Below, piece after piece: positions 18,384-27,838 of a DNA stretch of 39,439 nt. Position 1 is the first letter of the stretch, and each line of letters opens with the position of its first letter. The notes under the pieces were generated by a model. The model did no database searches, was not told where the DNA came from, and saw nothing but the letters and a program-made list of their open reading frames with translations. Made by a program: the position numbers and the translations under genes. Source of the stretch: Marinobacter sp. AC-23 (lineage in GTDB: Bacteria; Pseudomonadota; Gammaproteobacteria; Pseudomonadales; Oleiphilaceae). The DNA lies in NCBI RefSeq assembly GCF_001858325.1, contig NZ_MBPP01000029.1, positions 1 to 39,439 of the forward strand, read 5' to 3'.

Positions 18384-18427
18384 AGCTGGCTGAATGCCTC
18401 AAAAACTGGAACCTACAAGGAGTTCTT

Positions 18428-19261
18428 ATGGAAGATTTGTTCAGCGCCGACGGACGCGCCTCTGAATACGTTGATCAGGCCATTTCACTGATCATGACCT
18501 ACGCACCTAAGGTCGTGTTGGCAATTATCACGCTGATTGTCGGCATGTGGCTGATCAATCGCTTTGTGAACGTACTAGACTCAAAGCTTGGCAAGAAAGA
18601 TCCCACGTTGAACAAGTTTCTGTGTGGCTTGATCGGTGCGATTCTCAAGGTGCTCCTGCTGGTATCTGTCGCTTCCATGATCGGCATTGCAACCACCTCA
18701 TTTATTGCCATCATTGGTGCCGCCGGCTTAGCTATTGGCCTCGCATTGCAAGGCAGCCTTGGCAATTTCGCTGGAGGTGTGTTGATTCTGATTTTCAAGC
18801 CCTTCAAAGTTGGGGACACCATTGAGGCTCAGGGCTTCCTTGGCGCAGTAGATGAAATCAGCATCCTGTATACCATCGTAAATACCTTCGACAATCGCCG
18901 CGTTGTCATCCCAAACGGTAGCCTGTCCAACGCGACTCTGGTTAACGTCAGTATCTACGACAAGCGCCGCTGCGATATGACGTTCGGTATTCGTTACGGT
19001 GACGACATCGACAAAGCCAAGGCTATTTTGAAGCGCTTAATGGAAGAAGACGAGCGCACGCTGACCGAACCAGCCCCACGGATCTGCGTGGGTGGTCTTG
19101 GTGAAAGCTCCATTAACCTGATGTTCCGCGTATGGGTAGCAACAGACGACCTCTGGCCGTACTACTGGGACATGCAGGAACGTGTCAGAAAAGCATTTGA
19201 CGAAGAGGGCATGTACGCTCCGCTGCCGCAGCGCAACGTCAACATGCGGCAGTCAGACTGA
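18428..19261 (+). CDS. mscS: Small-conductance mechanosensitive channel MscS
   Basis: 277 aa, close to E. coli MscS (286). Two N-terminal transmembrane helices (VVLAIITLIVGMWLI and AILKVLLLVSVASMIGIATT) precede the pore helix with the glycine/alanine-rich GAAGLAIGLALQGSLGNFAGG, followed by the signature FKPFKVGDTIEAQGFLGAV and PNGSLSNATLVNVS of the cytoplasmic cage. It opens under membrane tension to release solutes during osmotic downshock. ATG at 18428 has AAGGAG seven bases upstream. A sigma-S-like promoter lies before it. Confidence 0.96.
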   Translation: MEDLFSADGRASEYVDQAISLIMTYAPKVVLAIITLIVGMWLINRFVNVLDSKLGKKDPTLNKFLCGLIGAILKVLLLVSVASMIGIATTSFIAIIGAAGLAIGLALQGSLGNFAGGVLILIFKPFKVGDTIEAQGFLGAVDEISILYTIVNTFDNRRVVIPNGSLSNATLVNVSIYDKRRCDMTFGIRYGDDIDKAKAILKRLMEEDERTLTEPAPRICVGGLGESSINLMFRVWVATDDLWPYYWDMQERVRKAFDEEGMYAPLPQRNVNMRQSD

Positions 19262-19336
19262 ACAGCGAGAACCGTTTCGCTTTGATACAACTCGTTACTC
19301 GCAAACTCTGTATCCTAAGCTAAGCTGACCAATAAT

Positions 19337-19358
19337 GACGGGGCCAAACGGCCTCGTC
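19337..19358. repeat. 9-bp inverted repeat between mscS and the YbaK-like gene
   Basis: GACGGGGCC, loop AAAC, GGCCTCGTC forms a 9-bp stem with one G-U pair, but no T-run follows on either strand. It could be a factor-binding dyad or a Rho-dependent transcript end; unassigned. Confidence 0.35.
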
Positions 19359-19434
19359 AGGCCGTCGCCGGAGCGAGATATGCAATCATGCAATCGCCCC
19401 GGATTGCTGTCCTTGCTGGTAGGAGGCTGTCACT

Positions 19435-19989
19435 ATGCCGATACAGCAGCTGAAAGAGTTTCTCGATGAAGCAAATGTTGAATACATGTGCCTCACCCAC
19501 CCACCTGCATTTACCGCCAAAGAACTTGCTCACCACGTAAAAATCGAGGGTGACAAGGTTGTTAAAACCGTCATTATCGAGCTGGATGGAAAAATGGCGA
19601 TGCTGGTTATGCCAGCAACCTGGCGCGTTCGCTGGGAGAGTCTTTCCCGCATTCTGGATACCGACTTTGTCGATCTCGCCGACGAACAAACATTCCAGGA
19701 TCGCTTCCCAGAATGTGAAGTCGGCGCCATGCCGCCCTTCGGCAACTTGTTCGGCATGACCGTTTACTGCGCAGAGTCGCTAACAGAACAGCCAGAACTT
19801 GCCTTTGCCGCAGGTAGCCATACTGAAACCCTGCATATGAAAACCCGAGACTTCCTCAACCTGGTCCAGCCAATGGTGCTCAATCGGGGCTTTAACAAGC
19901 CCGGCACCCAAAAGCCTGCCTGGCTAATGAAAGGCAGTCGTCAGCCCGGAGAACGGTCAGAACAACAGGTATCTGGCATGGTGGGTTGA
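19435..19989 (+). CDS. YbaK/prolyl-tRNA deacylase-type aminoacyl-tRNA deacylase
   Basis: 184 aa. The fold matches the YbaK/ProX/INS domain over residues 1-150: a short N-terminal helix region (IQQLKEFLDEANVEY), THPPAFTAKELA, then GDKVVKTVIIELDGK with the conserved Lys that holds the tRNA end, and a late GAMPPFGNLFGMTVY motif typical of the family. These proteins hydrolyse mischarged aminoacyl-tRNA such as Cys- or Ala-tRNA(Pro). The final 30 residues (GTQKPAWLMKGSRQ...) are a non-conserved tail. ATG at 19435 has AGGAGG eight bases upstream. The exact mischarged substrate cannot be told from sequence. Confidence 0.85.
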   Translation: MPIQQLKEFLDEANVEYMCLTHPPAFTAKELAHHVKIEGDKVVKTVIIELDGKMAMLVMPATWRVRWESLSRILDTDFVDLADEQTFQDRFPECEVGAMPPFGNLFGMTVYCAESLTEQPELAFAAGSHTETLHMKTRDFLNLVQPMVLNRGFNKPGTQKPAWLMKGSRQPGERSEQQVSGMVG

Positions 19990-20075
19990 CGGTGTTTTCA
20001 CAACCGGCTTGATCTTGGTCGCTTGTCTGTTCGTTGCCATCGCGTAAACTGGTGGGCATCAGACAGGAACCCGAT

Positions 20076-21370
20076 ATGACTCAAGCTTTTGATCTTGTGA
20101 TTGTCGGCGCCGGCATGGTCGGCGCCGCATTAGCCACTGGCCTCGGCCGGGAAGGCTTCAGTGTCGCGATGGTTGATCGCGCCCCTGCCCCCGGTTTCGA
20201 CCCTGATTCGGCGCCGGATATCCGCGTATCTGCCTGAGCGCAGGCAGTGAGCGTTACCTGCAAAGCCTGGGCGCCTGGGATTACATCCTCAAAATGCGCG
20301 CAACGCCCTATCGCCGCCTCGCAGTATGGGACGAAACCCGGCACCCTCTGAGCAATCTGCTACCGCGCACATCCAACCAGGTAGAGTTCGATGCCGCAAG
20401 GCTGAACACCTCTCACCTTGGACATATTGTTGAAAACTCAGTGACCCAGCAAGGCCTCTGGCACGCTGCAGAAGCCGAACCCTCAGTCACCATACTGGCC
20501 GAAAATGGCGTAACAGGTATTACCCAGACAAATGAACAGGCCAGGGTTGCGCTTGAGAATGGCGAGGAACTGACTGCCATGCTCGTTATTGGTGCCGACG
20601 GCGCGCAATCGCGAGTTCGGGACATAGCAGGCATTGGCGTTACCCGGAACCAGTACGGCCAGCAGGCCATGATCATTTCGGTGCGCTACCAGGGCCCTGT
20701 GCAAGACATCACGTGGCAGGGCTTCTACCCCTCGGGGCCCAGGGCCTTCCTGCCATTATACAGCGCAGGTGCCAATCACCCGGGTGAAAGCCGCGCATCG
20801 CTGGTGTGGTACGACGCACCAGAGGAAATCGCCCGCCTGAAAGGCTTGAGTAGCCAGGCACTAATGGCAGAGATACAGCAGGGCTTTCCAGCAGAGTTGC
20901 CGCACCTTACCCACATTGAGGACCGCGCCAGCTTTCCCATCGCCCGCCAGCACGCCAAACACTATTCTGCAGGGCGCATTGTGCTTGTGGGGGACGCCGC
21001 CCACACCATTAACCCCCTGGCCGGACAGGGCGTGAACCTTGGTTTCCAGGATGCCCAATGCCTGCAGAGTGTTCTGAAGGAAGCCAAGAGGGCGGGAGAA
21101 GACCTTGCCAAGCCCTCACGGCTGGCCAGCTACGAGCAGAAGCGGCGACCGGCAAATCAGCGCATGATGTTTGCCATGGACGCCTTTTATCACCTGTTCA
21201 GCAACCAGATCCCATCGCTTCATTTGCTCCGGAACATCGGCTTGGGTACTGCCCGCGCCCTGCCCTTTGCCCGAAACCGGGTGGCACGCTATGCCATGGG
21301 GATCGACGATGAGTTGCCGGCAGTCGTCAGGCAGTTAACAGCCCGGCTGCCCGGCCTGAACCATTTTTAA
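20076..21370 (+). pseudogene. UbiH/UbiF/VisC-family FAD hydroxylase, frameshifted near 20234
   Basis: Adding one C in GTATCTGCC(C)TGAGC near 20233 joins the short N-terminal frame to the frame that runs to 21370, giving about 431 residues. The junction then reads DIRVSALSAGSERYLQSLGAWDYI, a standard family segment. FAD-binding motifs are VIVGAGMVGAALA at the N-terminus, GADGAQSRVR in the middle, and LVGDAAHTINPLAGQGVNLGFQDA. These monooxygenases add hydroxyl groups to the ubiquinone ring; I cannot tell UbiF from UbiH or UbiM. ATG at 20076 has AGGAA upstream. The break is a one-base loss in a C-run, as in four other genes here, so it is probably functional in the organism. Confidence 0.87.
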
Positions 21371-21421
21371 GTGTCTGAACAACGATAAATAGCGCGCAAC
21401 GATACATAAAAGGAATCCAAC

Positions 21422-21787
21422 ATGTCCGAAACTCTTTTCACCAAAATCATCAACCGTGAAATTCCGGCTGATATCGTTTATGAAGACGACATCAGTCTGG
21501 CCTTTCGCGACATAAACCCCCAGGCCCCGGTGCATTTGCTGATCATCCCGAAAAAACACATTGCCACCATCAATGACATTGAAGAGATGGATCGCGAGCT
21601 GACCGGCCACTTGTTTTGGGTCGCGGCCAAGCTCGCCAAAGAGATGGGCTTTGCGGAAGACGGCTATCGTACCGTGATGAACTGTGGAGAAAACTCCGGC
21701 CAAACCGTGTTCCACATCCACCTTCACCTGCTGGCTGGCAAGCCTCTGGGCTGGCCTCCTTATACCGACAAAATGAAGCAGGCCTGA
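21422..21787 (+). CDS. hinT: HIT-family purine nucleoside phosphoramidase HinT
   Basis: 121 aa histidine-triad protein. The catalytic HIHLHLL motif (His98, His100, His102) is preceded by GQTVFHIH, and the N-terminal [19 protein letters not shown] is typical of HinT. It hydrolyses adenosine phosphoramidates and lysyl-AMP-type adducts. ATG at 21422 has AAGGA eight bases upstream. It converges on phoU with about 30 bases between. Confidence 0.95.
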   Translation: MSETLFTKIINREIPADIVYEDDISLAFRDINPQAPVHLLIIPKKHIATINDIEEMDRELTGHLFWVAAKLAKEMGFAEDGYRTVMNCGENSGQTVFHIHLHLLAGKPLGWPPYTDKMKQA

Positions 21788-21816
21788 GGCTGCCCGAGGC
21801 CTGAGCGGAGTGAGGC

Positions 21817-22539
21817 CTAACGCCCCACAACCCGCTCCGCTTCTTCCATCGGCGTGTGGCGGACATCTTCACCTTTGACCATGAAGATCACGTTCTCAGC
21901 AATGTTGCAGGCGTGATCCCCTACCCGCTCCAGCGCCCGTAAAACCCACATCACCGACATACAGCGCGGAATATTACGGGGGTCTTCCATCATAAAGGTA
22001 AGCAGAGTCCGGGCGGCGGCCTGATATTCTTCATCCACCCGTTTGTCTTCCTTCATTACTCGCAGAGCCTGCTCGGAATCCAGTCTCGCGAAGGCATCCA
22101 GCGAGTCGTGGAGCATGCCCATCACATGGGCGCCAATATTGCGCACTTCCACATAACCCTGGGGCGCCTGACCCTCCTCGGTCAGTTTGATCGCGAACTT
22201 GGCGATTTTTTTGGCTTCATCCCCAACTCGCTCCAGGTCTGCAACCATTCGGATCACCGAGATGACCAGTCGCAAATCACGAGCAGTGGGCTGTCGACGG
22301 GCGATGATAAGCATGGCCTCTTCATCAATATCCATTTCCATCCGGTCCACAAGTTTGTCTTTAGCCCGGATTTCTTCTGCCAAATGGCCATCACCGTCTA
22401 TCAACGCCTTCACAGCACTGTCGATCTGGGTTTCCACCAGGCCGCCCATTTTCAGAAAGCGGGTTTTCAGAGCCAGAAGTTCATCGTTGAACCTATTGGA
22501 GATGTGATCTCCGTATACGTCATCCTTCTTCGCAGCCAT
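21817..22539 (-). CDS. phoU: Phosphate-signalling protein PhoU
   Basis: 240 aa, all-helical with the two tandem PhoU repeats. Metal-ligand motifs are DLRLVISVIRMVADLERVGDEAKKIA and a second VMWVLRALERVGDHACNIAE. It links the Pst transporter to the PhoR kinase and keeps the Pho regulon off when phosphate is plentiful. ATG at 22539 has AGGGAG ten bases upstream, and the ORF upstream start at 22566 would only add an unrelated leader. It is last in pstSCAB-phoU, 32 bases after pstB. PhoB/PhoR are not in the window. Confidence 0.97.
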   Translation of the reverse strand: MAAKKDDVYGDHISNRFNDELLALKTRFLKMGGLVETQIDSAVKALIDGDGHLAEEIRAKDKLVDRMEMDIDEEAMLIIARRQPTARDLRLVISVIRMVADLERVGDEAKKIAKFAIKLTEEGQAPQGYVEVRNIGAHVMGMLHDSLDAFARLDSEQALRVMKEDKRVDEEYQAAARTLLTFMMEDPRNIPRCMSVMWVLRALERVGDHACNIAENVIFMVKGEDVRHTPMEEAERVVGR

Positions 22540-22571
22540 AACGTTTTTCTCCCTTGTGCTTTGCATCCAGG

Positions 22572-23471
22572 TCAGCCGAAACGACCGGTGATGTAGGATT
22601 CAGTCAGTTCATGTTCCGGCATGGTAAATACCTTGCTCGTATCGTTTACTTCCACAAGATTGCCCAGGTGGAAGTAGGCGGTGCGGTTGGAAACCCGCGC
22701 AGCCTGTTGCATGGAGTGGGTCACGATCACAATGGTGTAGCTCTCGGACAACTCGGCAATCAGTTCTTCAATCCTGGCTGTGGCGATGGGATCCAGCGCC
22801 GAACAGGGCTCATCCATCAGCACCACTTCCGGGCTGACGGCAATGGCCCTGGCGATACACAGCCGCTGCTGCTGGCCGCCGGACATGCCGGTGGCCATGG
22901 CATCGAGACGATCCTTGGCTTCATTCCACAAACCCGCCTTACGCAGGCTGTTTTCCACAATGTCGTCCAGATCCGACTTGCGGTTGGCCAGACCATGAAT
23001 GCGAGGGCCATAAGCGACGTTGTCATAGATCGACTTGGGGAATGGATTGGGCTTTTGGAACACCATACCCACACGGGCGCGCAGCTCCACGACATCCCGC
23101 TTGGGATCGTAGATGTCCTGGCCATCCAGTTGCAGAGAACCTTTAATCCGACAGGTATCGATGCTGTCGTTCATCCGATTCAGGCAGCGCAAAAAAGTGG
23201 ATTTTCCACACCCGGAAGGCCCGATAAAGGCAATAACCTCGTTACGCGCTATGTCCAGGCTGATGTTTCTGATGGCTCGGGTTTCACCGTAAAATACTTC
23301 CACATCCCGCAGTTTGAACTTGGGGTCGTCCGAAAACGGAATACCGACGGTTCTGCCCTCTTCAATAACGGTTTCAGCCGGGCGCTCATTCGTAACCTTT
23401 GTGGTTTTCGCTTCGGGCATACCAGTCTCTTTTATGGCTGTTGGGCTCATAGTGCTAATAGTCGTGCTCAT
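22572..23471 (-). CDS. pstB: Phosphate ABC transporter ATP-binding protein PstB
   Basis: 299 aa. Walker [10 protein letters not shown] at 84-92, signature SGGQQQR, and Walker [13 protein letters not shown] are all present. The N-terminal extension of about 45 residues before the ATPase domain is common in gammaproteobacterial PstB. ATG at 23471 (MSTTIST) has AAAGGA upstream; an upstream in-frame start would overlap pstA. It is 13 bases from the pstA stop. Confidence 0.97.
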   Translation of the reverse strand: MSTTISTMSPTAIKETGMPEAKTTKVTNERPAETVIEEGRTVGIPFSDDPKFKLRDVEVFYGETRAIRNISLDIARNEVIAFIGPSGCGKSTFLRCLNRMNDSIDTCRIKGSLQLDGQDIYDPKRDVVELRARVGMVFQKPNPFPKSIYDNVAYGPRIHGLANRKSDLDDIVENSLRKAGLWNEAKDRLDAMATGMSGGQQQRLCIARAIAVSPEVVLMDEPCSALDPIATARIEELIAELSESYTIVIVTHSMQQAARVSNRTAYFHLGNLVEVNDTSKVFTMPEHELTESYITGRFG

Positions 23472-23484
23472 AAGTATTGTTCCT

Positions 23485-24762
23485 TTACCAACGGCGCTCA
23501 AGACGCTTGCGCAGCCAAATGGCGAATGCATTCATAGTGATCAGGAAGGCCAGCAGAACCATAATGCCGGCGGAGGCCAGCTCCACGAATCCCTGCTCAG
23601 CACTGCCGGCCCAGATGAAGATCTGTACGGGTAGAACTGTGGCGGAACTGAAAAACCCGTCTGGAATCTCGACGATGAAAGCCACCATGCCGATCAGCAA
23701 AAGGGGCGCGGTTTCACCCAGGGCCTGCGCCATACCAATGATGGAACCGGTCAGCATGCCAGGCATGGCCAGTGGTAACACATGGTGCAGAACCACCTGC
23801 ATTTTCGATGCGCCTATGCCTTCGGCCGCCTCGCGGATCGACGGCGGCACACTCTTGATCGCCGCCCGGCTTGAGATAATGATGGTAGGCAGCGTCATCA
23901 GGGCCAGCACCAAGCCGCCCACCACAGGCACCGAACGCGGCATACCGAATACGCCGATAAACACTGCCAGGCCCAGCAACCCGAAAATGATGGAAGGCAC
24001 GGCTGCAAGGTTGTTGATGTTGACCTCAATAAAGTCCGTTAAACGGTTACTGGGCGCAAACTCTTCAAGATAAATCGCCGCTGCCACGCCCACCGGGAAG
24101 GCGATGACCAGGGTGATGCCCATCGTCAGCAAAGAGCCGATCAACGCGCCGAGAATGCCCGCGTTAGAAGGCTCCCGGGAGTCGCCGCTGGTGAAAAACA
24201 CATCGTTAAACCCGGTATCGATCACACCTTTACGGAGTAGCTCATCCGTCCAGCGCTGCTGCTGTTCTGTCAGGCGTATGGAGTACCCGGGGTCGCCCGC
24301 GTGCTTTACGTAAACCGACACAGTATCGTGAGCCGGAAACTCAATGGTGCGAGTGCTGCCCAGCCAATCCGGGTTTTCCTTCAGCAGATCACGCACCTGA
24401 TTACTGGCGTAACTGCCTGTCATGCGGCTGAACTCACGCTTGTCCGCCCGGCTCGTGGCCTGTGGGAAATACCCCTGTAAGGCCTTGATAATAGGCGCCT
24501 GAAAGTCCGCCATGGCGATCTGCTCCGGATCCGTGGCATCGTTCAGGTACATCAAATCCCCATCTAAATGCACTTCAAGGGTCACGGTGGTTTTGATGAA
24601 GCCGGTGTACCCCTTGCTGATAATGTCCGTAAACAGAATCACCAAAGAAAACAACGCAATCGCAATAGCGGTTATGCCATAAAATCGGAACCGACGCTCC
24701 TTGCGGTAGCGACGCTTGAGCGAGCGGCGGACAAGCTCCGCCTGTGAGCCTGGGTTAGTCAT
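23485..24762 (-). CDS. pstA: Phosphate ABC transporter permease PstA, long form
   Basis: 425 aa, against about 296 in E. coli. The C-terminal 230 residues are the permease domain with the EAA-type loop [25 protein letters not shown]. The N-terminus has a membrane helix ([19 protein letters not shown]) then about 140 residues of probably periplasmic sequence before the second helix; this matches the DUF3333-type N-terminal extension of marine gammaproteobacterial PstA. It overlaps the pstC stop by 8 bases. Confidence 0.95.
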   Translation of the reverse strand: MTNPGSQAELVRRSLKRRYRKERRFRFYGITAIAIALFSLVILFTDIISKGYTGFIKTTVTLEVHLDGDLMYLNDATDPEQIAMADFQAPIIKALQGYFPQATSRADKREFSRMTGSYASNQVRDLLKENPDWLGSTRTIEFPAHDTVSVYVKHAGDPGYSIRLTEQQQRWTDELLRKGVIDTGFNDVFFTSGDSREPSNAGILGALIGSLLTMGITLVIAFPVGVAAAIYLEEFAPSNRLTDFIEVNINNLAAVPSIIFGLLGLAVFIGVFGMPRSVPVVGGLVLALMTLPTIIISSRAAIKSVPPSIREAAEGIGASKMQVVLHHVLPLAMPGMLTGSIIGMAQALGETAPLLLIGMVAFIVEIPDGFFSSATVLPVQIFIWAGSAEQGFVELASAGIMVLLAFLITMNAFAIWLRKRLERRW

Positions 24763-26143
24763 ATTGTTCCCTGTATTTACGCACGACTTTCAGTGCGATC
24801 ACGTTCAGCAGCAGCGTTACGATAAAGAGCATCATGCCCAGGGCAAACGCGGCCAGTGTCTTGGCGCTGTCGAACTCCTGGTCACCGGTGAGCAGAGTGA
24901 CAATCTGAACCGTCACTGTGGTGACGGAATCCAGAGGGTTGGCCGTCAGGTTTGCGGCCAGGCCGGCGGCCATCACCACAATCATGGTTTCACCAATCGC
25001 CCGGGATGCGGCCAGCAAGATGCCGCCCATAATGCCGGGCAACGCCGCCGGAAAAATCACGTTCTTCATGGTTTCAGACTGGGTGGCGCCCAGCGCCAGG
25101 GAGCCATCCCGAAGGGTGCGCGGAACCGCGTTGATCACGTCGTCCGACAGTGATGACACAAACGGGATAATCATGATGCCCATCACCAGCCCTGCCGCCA
25201 GAGCGCTCTGGGAGGAGGCCTCAAGGCCCAGCATAAGAGCCAAATCGCGGATGAATGGCGCTACAGTGAGCGCGGCAAAAAAACCGTAAACCACGGTGGG
25301 CACGCCTGCGAGCATCTCGAGCAGTGGCTTGACCACCGCACGAACCGGCCTGCTGGCGTACTCGGAAAGGTACACGGCCGACAGCAGGCCAACCGGCACA
25401 GCAATCAGCAGGGCAATAGCGGAAATCATCAAAGTGCCCGTAAACAGCGGAATAATGCCGAACGCGCCCTCTGAACCTATTTGATCCGCACGCAGTGCGG
25501 TTTGCGGGCTCCAACTGGTGCCAAACAAAAACTCGCTCATCGGCACTTTGCCAAAGAAGCGAACGGTTTCAAAAATAACCGAGAAAACAATGCCAATGGT
25601 GGTAAGTATGGCAACGGCAGCACATACAAAAAACAGACGCTGCAGCGTACGCTCCACGCTCTTGCGGGCATTGATGTGCGGCGCAACCCGTGTCCATGCG
25701 AAGGTACCGCCAAGAACAGCAATCAGAACCACCAAAAGCGTCTTGAAGTGGCTGCTTTGCTCGCGCAGCTCTTGCAGCAAAGCCGCCGCACCAGAAATGC
25801 CATCTGGAACCATGGCAGGGTCGAGTTTGCCGGCGGCCAGATTGCTGATCTGGGAGAGCGTCAGGCTGGCGCGTCCTTCCGATTGCGGGGCAAGCTCTGG
25901 GGGCAAAGAGGCCATCACCATGTCCTGAATGACCTTACCCTCAAACGCTGCCCAGGCACCCAGAATAATCAGCGCCGGGATGGCACACCAGAGCGCGGCT
26001 CTGGCGGCATAGTAAACTGGCAGAGCTTTGAGGTTACGAATGCCCCCCAGCGGCGCCGCCACCGCTCGGGAGCGCATGTAAGCGAACCCGTAAGCCACTG
26101 CGGCAAGCACCAAAACCAGGGGCAACAAATCAGCTGTCTGCAT
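24755..26143 (-). CDS. pstC: Phosphate ABC transporter permease PstC, long form
   Basis: 462 aa, longer than the 319 of E. coli. Membrane helices occur near residues 5-20 and 50-65, followed by an extracytoplasmic segment, and the C-terminal half is the permease with the EAA-type loop SLALGATQSETMKNVIFPAALPGIMGG and the AIGETMIVVMAAG motif. It forms the membrane channel with PstA. ATG at 26143 has GAGGAG upstream. Confidence 0.94.
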   Translation of the reverse strand: MQTADLLPLVLVLAAVAYGFAYMRSRAVAAPLGGIRNLKALPVYYAARAALWCAIPALIILGAWAAFEGKVIQDMVMASLPPELAPQSEGRASLTLSQISNLAAGKLDPAMVPDGISGAAALLQELREQSSHFKTLLVVLIAVLGGTFAWTRVAPHINARKSVERTLQRLFFVCAAVAILTTIGIVFSVIFETVRFFGKVPMSEFLFGTSWSPQTALRADQIGSEGAFGIIPLFTGTLMISAIALLIAVPVGLLSAVYLSEYASRPVRAVVKPLLEMLAGVPTVVYGFFAALTVAPFIRDLALMLGLEASSQSALAAGLVMGIMIIPFVSSLSDDVINAVPRTLRDGSLALGATQSETMKNVIFPAALPGIMGGILLAASRAIGETMIVVMAAGLAANLTANPLDSVTTVTVQIVTLLTGDQEFDSAKTLAAFALGMMLFIVTLLLNVIALKVVRKYREQYD

Positions 26144-26189
26144 TACTATCTCCTCGGTTCATTGCCCCTGCGCCTTACCCGTTCGGGTG

Positions 26190-27239
26190 TTAAAGCTCAT
26201 CGCCCGTCATTGGCTTGAGTTCCTTGACTGCTTTCGCCACTTCCATGCGCATATTGCGGGGATTAGGGATCAGCCCTACATCCACCAGGTAGCCGTTGTC
26301 ACCCCAGGCGCCTTCGGTGGTGAATTCCTGTGCGTACTCCGCTATGCCCGGAACCACACCAACGTGGGCATTCTTGATGTAGAAAAACAGAGAGCGAGCC
26401 ACCGGGTATTCCTCATCGGCGATGGTGTCTGGCGTTGGCTCCACACCATTAATCGTCGAAGCTTGGATTTCACCACTGTTTTCCATCAGGAAGCTGTAAC
26501 CGAAGATGCCCAAAGTATCCTTGTCCTGAGCAAGACGCTGAACGATCAAATTATCGTTTTCGCCGGCCTCAACGAACGCGCCGTCTTCACGCATATTGTG
26601 GCAAATACCACGCATTTCTTTCTTCTCCATCGCTTTGATGAAGTCAAACGTCTTACAGCCGCCTTCCATCGCAATTTCTACGAAGGCATCACGGGTTCCG
26701 GACGTCGGCGGTGGCCCCATCACGCTGATTTCTTTGTTCGGCAAGCTGGCGTCGATATCGCTCCACTTTTCGTAAGGGTTAGCGACCAGCTTGTCACCGC
26801 CTTCCGGATCCGGAACGTCCTTGGCCAGAGCCAGGAAAACCTGACGCAGGCTCAGGTTCATCTGGCCCGCTTCCTTGGAGTTAGCAATGACAATGCCATC
26901 TGCGCCAATTTTCACTTCGGTGATAGCTTCCACACCATTGCGCTGACACATTTGAAACTCGCTGGATTTCATCCGGCGGGAGGCGTTAGTAATGTCCGGG
27001 TGCTGGGTGCCAATGCCCGCACAGAACAGCTTGAAGCCGCCGCCAGAACCCGTTGATTCCAGCTTGGGCGTGGGGAAATCGGTATTTCGGCCGAAGCGCT
27101 CTGCAACAACCGTTGCGAAGGGATAGACCGTTGAAGAGCCCACAACGTTTACCGTGTCACGGGCCAGGGCCGGGGCGGAAACCAGAGATAATCCGCCAGT
27201 TAGTGCGGCGATAGCAAAAGCTTTATTCGATTTAATCAC
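26190..27239 (-). CDS. pstS: Periplasmic phosphate-binding protein PstS
   Basis: 349 aa with a cleavable signal peptide (FAIAALTGGLSLVSAPALA, cut near residue 26). The phosphate-binding loops GSSTVYPF and TGSGGGF near the N-terminus and PPTSGTRDAF in the middle are typical. Start is GTG at 27239 with GGAGA six bases upstream. First gene of the pst operon, with a Pho box 73-90 bases upstream. Confidence 0.97.
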   Translation of the reverse strand: MIKSNKAFAIAALTGGLSLVSAPALARDTVNVVGSSTVYPFATVVAERFGRNTDFPTPKLESTGSGGGFKLFCAGIGTQHPDITNASRRMKSSEFQMCQRNGVEAITEVKIGADGIVIANSKEAGQMNLSLRQVFLALAKDVPDPEGGDKLVANPYEKWSDIDASLPNKEISVMGPPPTSGTRDAFVEIAMEGGCKTFDFIKAMEKKEMRGICHNMREDGAFVEAGENDNLIVQRLAQDKDTLGIFGYSFLMENSGEIQASTINGVEPTPDTIADEEYPVARSLFFYIKNAHVGVVPGIAEYAQEFTTEGAWGDNGYLVDVGLIPNPRNMRMEVAKAVKELKPMTGDEL

Positions 27240-27311
27240 GTTGAATCTCCATCAGTCACTTATGTTGTGTACAGCACCGGTTTACTGATGAGTGAAGACT
27301 AGAACTTCTGT

Positions 27312-27329
27312 ATGACAACTTTGTTACAC
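27312..27329 (-). promoter_or_regulatory. Pho box of the pst operon
   Basis: On the minus strand GTGTAAC and TTGTCAT occur exactly 11 bases apart, the two-unit PhoB arrangement (consensus CTGTCAT-N4-CTGTCAT; second unit 6 of 7). TAGTCT follows ten bases later as a possible -10, the usual spacing for PhoB promoters. It lies upstream of pstS. Confidence 0.75.
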
Positions 27330-27433
27330 CTTTTGAAATATTAAGCAGAAGCGGCAAATAAGCTTGCAGCGGCGTGACAGGCCGTTACCATGCTAAGAAA
27401 ATAATTCCAGAGATTTATAAAAAGGCAATCTTC

Positions 27434-27838
27434 ATGATGGCGTACGATGACGACAAACCCAAACCCCGCGGCGACCTGATCCTTCAGATTGTTCCTCTGC
27501 CTCAAGACACCAATGCAAATGGTGATGTGTTCGCAGGCTGGTTGGTCAAGCAGATGGATATCGCCGCCGCGACCGTGGCTGGGCGCATCTCTCTGGGCCG
27601 CAATGCGACGGTGGCCATGGACGGGATGGAGTTTCTCTCGCCGTTACGAGTCGGGTCTCAGGTCGGTTGCTACTGCGAGCTGGTCGACATCGGCCGTAGC
27701 TCCATGACCATCAAGGTGGAAGTGTGGACACTCGACCGTACCGCCAAACACCCGCGCAAGGTGACCGAAGGCCGTTTTGTGTACGTCGCCATTGATGAGC
27801 AGGGCCGCATCCGGGAAGTGCCAGAGCAGCGCAGCTAG
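27434..27838 (+). CDS. YciA-type acyl-CoA thioesterase (hotdog fold)
   Basis: 134 aa single hotdog domain. The motif DTNANGDVFAGWLVKQMDIAA carries the catalytic Asp and helix of this family, followed by VAMDGMEFLSPLRVGSQV. Such enzymes hydrolyse acyl-CoA in the cytoplasm; substrate length cannot be predicted. ATG at 27434 has AAAGG eight bases upstream, and a second ATG follows at once; the longer open frame to 27374 has no ribosome site. Its stop codon abuts that of the convergent fetB with no gap. It is divergent from pstS. Confidence 0.9.
   Translation: MMAYDDDKPKPRGDLILQIVPLPQDTNANGDVFAGWLVKQMDIAAATVAGRISLGRNATVAMDGMEFLSPLRVGSQVGCYCELVDIGRSSMTIKVEVWTLDRTAKHPRKVTEGRFVYVAIDEQGRIREVPEQRS

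Noticed and set aside
22554..23537. Long plus-strand open frame (327 codons) opposite pstB
   Set aside because: It is the complement of a well-conserved gene, shows no recognisable domain and has no ribosome site; a codon-bias shadow.
26187..27056. Plus-strand open frame (289 codons) opposite pstS
   Set aside because: Shadow of pstS with no independent support; same for the frame opposite pstC at 25481-26218.
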